Below are positions 61,393-64,000 of a DNA stretch of 64,000 nt, piece by piece. The number at the start of each line of letters is the position of its first letter. Within the stretch, counting starts at the first letter, position 1. The DNA lies in assembly GCF_000182925.2 (NCBI RefSeq), contig NC_026501.1, positions 9,465,917-9,529,916 on the forward strand. The letters are read 5' to 3'. The notes beneath the pieces are model-generated. The model had not been told where the DNA came from, did not search any database, and saw only the letters and a program-made list of their open reading frames with translations. A program made the position numbers and the translations under genes. Source of the DNA: Neurospora crassa OR74A (Eukaryota; Ascomycota; Sordariomycetes; Sordariales; Sordariaceae).

Positions 61393-64000
61393 ATGGACAT
61401 CGTGAGACCAGTACAGGGCAGCAGGGCCAAAGCGCTGCACGCTTTCGACTCTCCAAAGAGTCTCCAATCGCGAACCACGGCCGACCACGACGGTAACCAA
61501 GCCAGCAAGCCAAGCACGCCCTTTAGCAGGGGCAAATCGCGGCTCAACCGGACGTCAATCACCAGCATCACTCCGGCGCTCAGCTCCAGCGGAAACGACA
61601 CACCGGTAGACCCAAAGCCGGAAGGCTTGCTGAAACTCGACATCCCCCGCACTGGCTTCGACACTGGGATGCCTGGGTCTGCGCAGATACTTACGAAGAC
61701 GACCAAGTCGCCCACCAGTCCATCTGAGACCCATATCCACAGGCTTTCCACCCTCTTTACCTCCGGCCGCTGCAACTCTCTTTCCAGTCGCATCGACTTG
61801 CTCAACTCTCCCACCAGTCCCATCTCCCCCACGAGCGCTCCCCCAACCCTCCCCGACCTCAATGTTCCACTTACACTAGACTTTGCTGCAGAGCTTGGAC
61901 GGTCTTTTAGCATTGGCTCCAAGATCGAGCCTTTGCGTGGTGTGGCCTCGAAGGAAACAGTCGTTACAATCAAGGACGCAGAGCCAGAGACACCGCCCGC
62001 TATTGCGCCCGTTGCGCCCGCTATTTCAACCGTCAGCACAACCGAGCTGACCACAGCGAAGACGACTACGACCACGACCACGACCACGACGTCGACGGCC
62101 CCAATTATCCCTCCCAAGTCGCCAGCCCGAGAATCCCTTTCTCATAGGAACTCAATGATTGATCGTCGGCGATCATGGATGCCTGGTTCGACCACGACTG
62201 TGATCTATGACGCCAAGGAGACCGCCGAGGACCGTCGCACCAGAAAACTGTCGAAGCCGAATCATGGTACCGGAACGCAGGAGGCCGCGCTGGAGGATGT
62301 AAAGGAATTGCAGAGACCCAAGACGGCCAATGTAGAATCCTTTGCCGATTATGCGAGGCGCTCGTGGATCCCGTCTTCAAGGTCCCCGTCACTACCCCCC
62401 AAAACCCTCACAAAACAATCGCCAGTTGAGGGCGGGCACAGTGAAGGACGCAGGCCGTCCAAAGTGGAAGGATTGCTCAGGCTTGGCAGTAAGAGGGATA
62501 AGTCCGATGGGGGTGTTAGTGGGAGCGCCACAGGGGCAGGTGGTGACGCAGATGCCAGCCGGCCACAAGAAAGCAGCAGCCGTAGTCGAGCTCTACATCG
62601 GGCAAGCAGCTTTGTGGCTCGGATAAAACAGCGACCCCAAAGTGTCTTGTTCTCCAGAAGCTTGTCAACTACCTCGATATCAGCTTCATCTGTCATCAGC
62701 TCCAAATCAAGTGACCTTGACAGCAACGCGTCCTCCGGCATTGACACCAGCACTTCCGCGGCAAAGCCCGTTAATCAGTCCACCCCGACCACCACACCCG
62801 CTAAAAAATTGTTGCAAGCAAAGGATGCCAAACACGATGTTTCGAGCAGCAACAGCGACGCCCCATCCACAACGAGGAATTCGTCTCTGGACACCATTGT
62901 TACAGCAGCTACCTCCGAACACGCATCCCACTCAACCGCAGACACGAGCATCACAATGCCACACCCTACGTCCGGCGACCCGCTATGGTCGACCTTCCGA
63001 ACGCTCGATAGCGAGTTTTCGAGATTCGTGGCCAAGAATTCGACCCCCATGCGCATGAACGTAGTACGATCGACGCTTGTACCTTTTCTCCGCAGCACGT
63101 CACACCACCCATCCAACACGAACACAAAGCTGCTCGCCCCCGAAGACTTTGAGCGCCGAGCAACGATCTTGAACAAATGGTGGAACGGCCTTTTGGACAT
63201 GTTGGATGCTGGGCAGTCCAGGCTGGATAGGAATGCTTTCGCCGCGTCTGCGGGCACCGGCCCTGTGACGCCCCCTCCTCCCACGTTGGGCACTAATCTA
63301 CAGCCAGTCGCAGGCGTTGACAGACCGACGTTACTCGAAACCATTACAATACTCATGATGCGCCCAGAGTGGAGGTCCTGCACCAGCTCTTTTCAGCCGC
63401 TATCTCAACGTTCGCCAGAGGAGCGTGTGCGCGGCCGATCGTCAACACAGTCTACCGCAGACGAGGCCGAGTTGGCTGCCATTGACTTTGTCGCCCAATC
63501 CGCCGAGCATAATGTCCGGACCATGTTCGTCAACAGCCTCGCCAGGCAGATGGCTCTCGTAGTAGACAAGATGTGTCTACGACATGCGCCTCTTAGCTTG
63601 GTCAACTGGAGTGGCAAGGCATGCGCCTATGCCTTTTTCTTCGTTCCCGGGGTAGCGGACATTCTCGTGCGTCTTTGGCAATTGAATAGCGACCTTCTGC
63701 GCCGGACGTCTGACGAGTTGGGGCTTCCAAGGAGGAGCAAAGGCGAGAGTGAGGATCTTGTGGCGCTCTTCCCACCACATCTTGGACAGTGGGGTTGGAC
63801 GTCAGTCAAGACACTGGGCAACAAGTTGCGCATGGCAGCAAAGCCGCCCGTCACCCTGACAAAGCCTGCCTGGCACGGTTCCTGGGTCTCCAGATGGCGA
63901 GGAGGCGATACCGACTTGTTCTATATCTTTTGCAAGTACTATCACATCCTTTGTGCTGACTTCATGCCGCAAGGCCTTCCTCTAGTTGAGAAGGCGCGTG
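61393..64000 (+). CDS. Large DUF1765-like fungal protein, 5' part (runs off window)
   Basis: An uninterrupted plus-strand frame of 869 codons from the first ATG after an in-frame TGA (about 61255) to the end of the window; the 3' end is missing. The first 550 or so residues are low-complexity and Ser/Thr/Pro-rich, with a Thr run at about 220-235. The conserved part starts near 580: LNKWWNGLLDML (about 594-605), LLETITILMMRPEWR (about 647-661), LSLVNWSGKACAYAFFFVPG (about 734-753) and WHGSWVSRWRGGDTDLFYIF (about 827-846). These fit my memory of the fungal DUF1765 (UPF0592) family, whose role is poorly known. The frame is not visible from a complete-ORF view because its stop lies outside, and its antisense strand shows deceptive frames of 202 and 252 codons. 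Confidence 0.68.
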   Translation, partial: MDIVRPVQGSRAKALHAFDSPKSLQSRTTADHDGNQASKPSTPFSRGKSRLNRTSITSITPALSSSGNDTPVDPKPEGLLKLDIPRTGFDTGMPGSAQILTKTTKSPTSPSETHIHRLSTLFTSGRCNSLSSRIDLLNSPTSPISPTSAPPTLPDLNVPLTLDFAAELGRSFSIGSKIEPLRGVASKETVVTIKDAEPETPPAIAPVAPAISTVSTTELTTAKTTTTTTTTTTSTAPIIPPKSPARESLSHRNSMIDRRRSWMPGSTTTVIYDAKETAEDRRTRKLSKPNHGTGTQEAALEDVKELQRPKTANVESFADYARRSWIPSSRSPSLPPKTLTKQSPVEGGHSEGRRPSKVEGLLRLGSKRDKSDGGVSGSATGAGGDADASRPQESSSRSRALHRASSFVARIKQRPQSVLFSRSLSTTSISASSVISSKSSDLDSNASSGIDTSTSAAKPVNQSTPTTTPAKKLLQAKDAKHDVSSSNSDAPSTTRNSSLDTIVTAATSEHASHSTADTSITMPHPTSGDPLWSTFRTLDSEFSRFVAKNSTPMRMNVVRSTLVPFLRSTSHHPSNTNTKLLAPEDFERRATILNKWWNGLLDMLDAGQSRLDRNAFAASAGTGPVTPPPPTLGTNLQPVAGVDRPTLLETITILMMRPEWRSCTSSFQPLSQRSPEERVRGRSSTQSTADEAELAAIDFVAQSAEHNVRTMFVNSLARQMALVVDKMCLRHAPLSLVNWSGKACAYAFFFVPGVADILVRLWQLNSDLLRRTSDELGLPRRSKGESEDLVALFPPHLGQWGWTSVKTLGNKLRMAAKPPVTLTKPAWHGSWVSRWRGGDTDLFYIFCKYYHILCADFMPQGLPLVEKAR

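Noticed and set aside
61359-63383. Minus-strand frames of 252 (61359-62117) and 202 (62775-63383) codons
   Set aside because: They lie antisense to the continuous plus-strand DUF1765-like frame, which carries conserved motifs. The antisense translations are low-complexity.

Overview
The window looks like a piece of a filamentous ascomycete nuclear genome, most likely Neurospora or a close Sordariales relative. Short introns (59-78 bp, one of 198 bp) carry GTATGT/GTGAGT-type donors, CTAAC/CTGAC branch points and CAG acceptors. The coding families are fungal (Zn2Cys6 regulator, DUF1765-like, RPF2, Fad1). A 33-kb block carries the footprint expected of repeat-induced point mutation (RIP): it is extremely AT-rich, poor in CpA/TpG, and every recognisable reading frame in it is riddled with stops. 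Seven runs of exactly 100 N mark it as a draft scaffold.

Left gene-bearing arm (1-15990): an FAD synthase gene (+, 3 exons) converges on an RBR-type E3 ubiquitin ligase gene (-, 3 exons). Next come a DUF1275 membrane protein gene (-, 2 exons) and a single-exon cystathionine gamma-lyase gene (-) with two near-consensus CYS3-type sites upstream. The spacers are long and contain only simple repeats and unsupported small ORFs.

Central RIP block (about 15995-49130): a decayed SNF2-family helicase-like gene with in-frame tandem repeats (about 20960-24660) lies on the plus strand. To its right is an 10.9-kb minus-strand Ty3/Gypsy chromovirus (25058-35929) bounded by an exact 5-bp target duplication (GCTTT). 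RT, RNase H, integrase and chromodomain remnants are readable in canonical order. Inside its integrase region sits a 2343-bp non-autonomous LTR element (26279-28621) with equal 285-bp LTRs and a target duplication that differs by one C/T change. That small element shares its LTR-adjacent leader with its host, so the two are probably a parasite and its helper lineage. Further right are minisatellite arrays with 76-, 82- and 111-bp periods, a decayed gene with a possible 2EXR/F-box-like start, a Gln-Glu-Asp-Lys repeat whose Gln codons have become TAG, and a second copy of the sequence that follows the SNF2 remnant. A 16-bp palindrome (TTTCCCTATAGGGAAA and variants) recurs about twenty times across the block and is the least explained signal in the window.

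Right gene-bearing arm (49131-64000): a Zn(II)2Cys6 transcription factor gene begins only about 370 bp from the edge of the AT block. It converges on a four-exon RPF2 ribosome-biogenesis gene. A tRNA-Asn(GUU) follows on the minus strand, then a 5.5-kb spacer, then the 5' 869 codons of a large DUF1765-like gene that runs off the window.

The genes are housekeeping or regulatory singletons with no operon-like or cluster logic. The most interesting structure is the nested, RIP-mutated transposon landscape.
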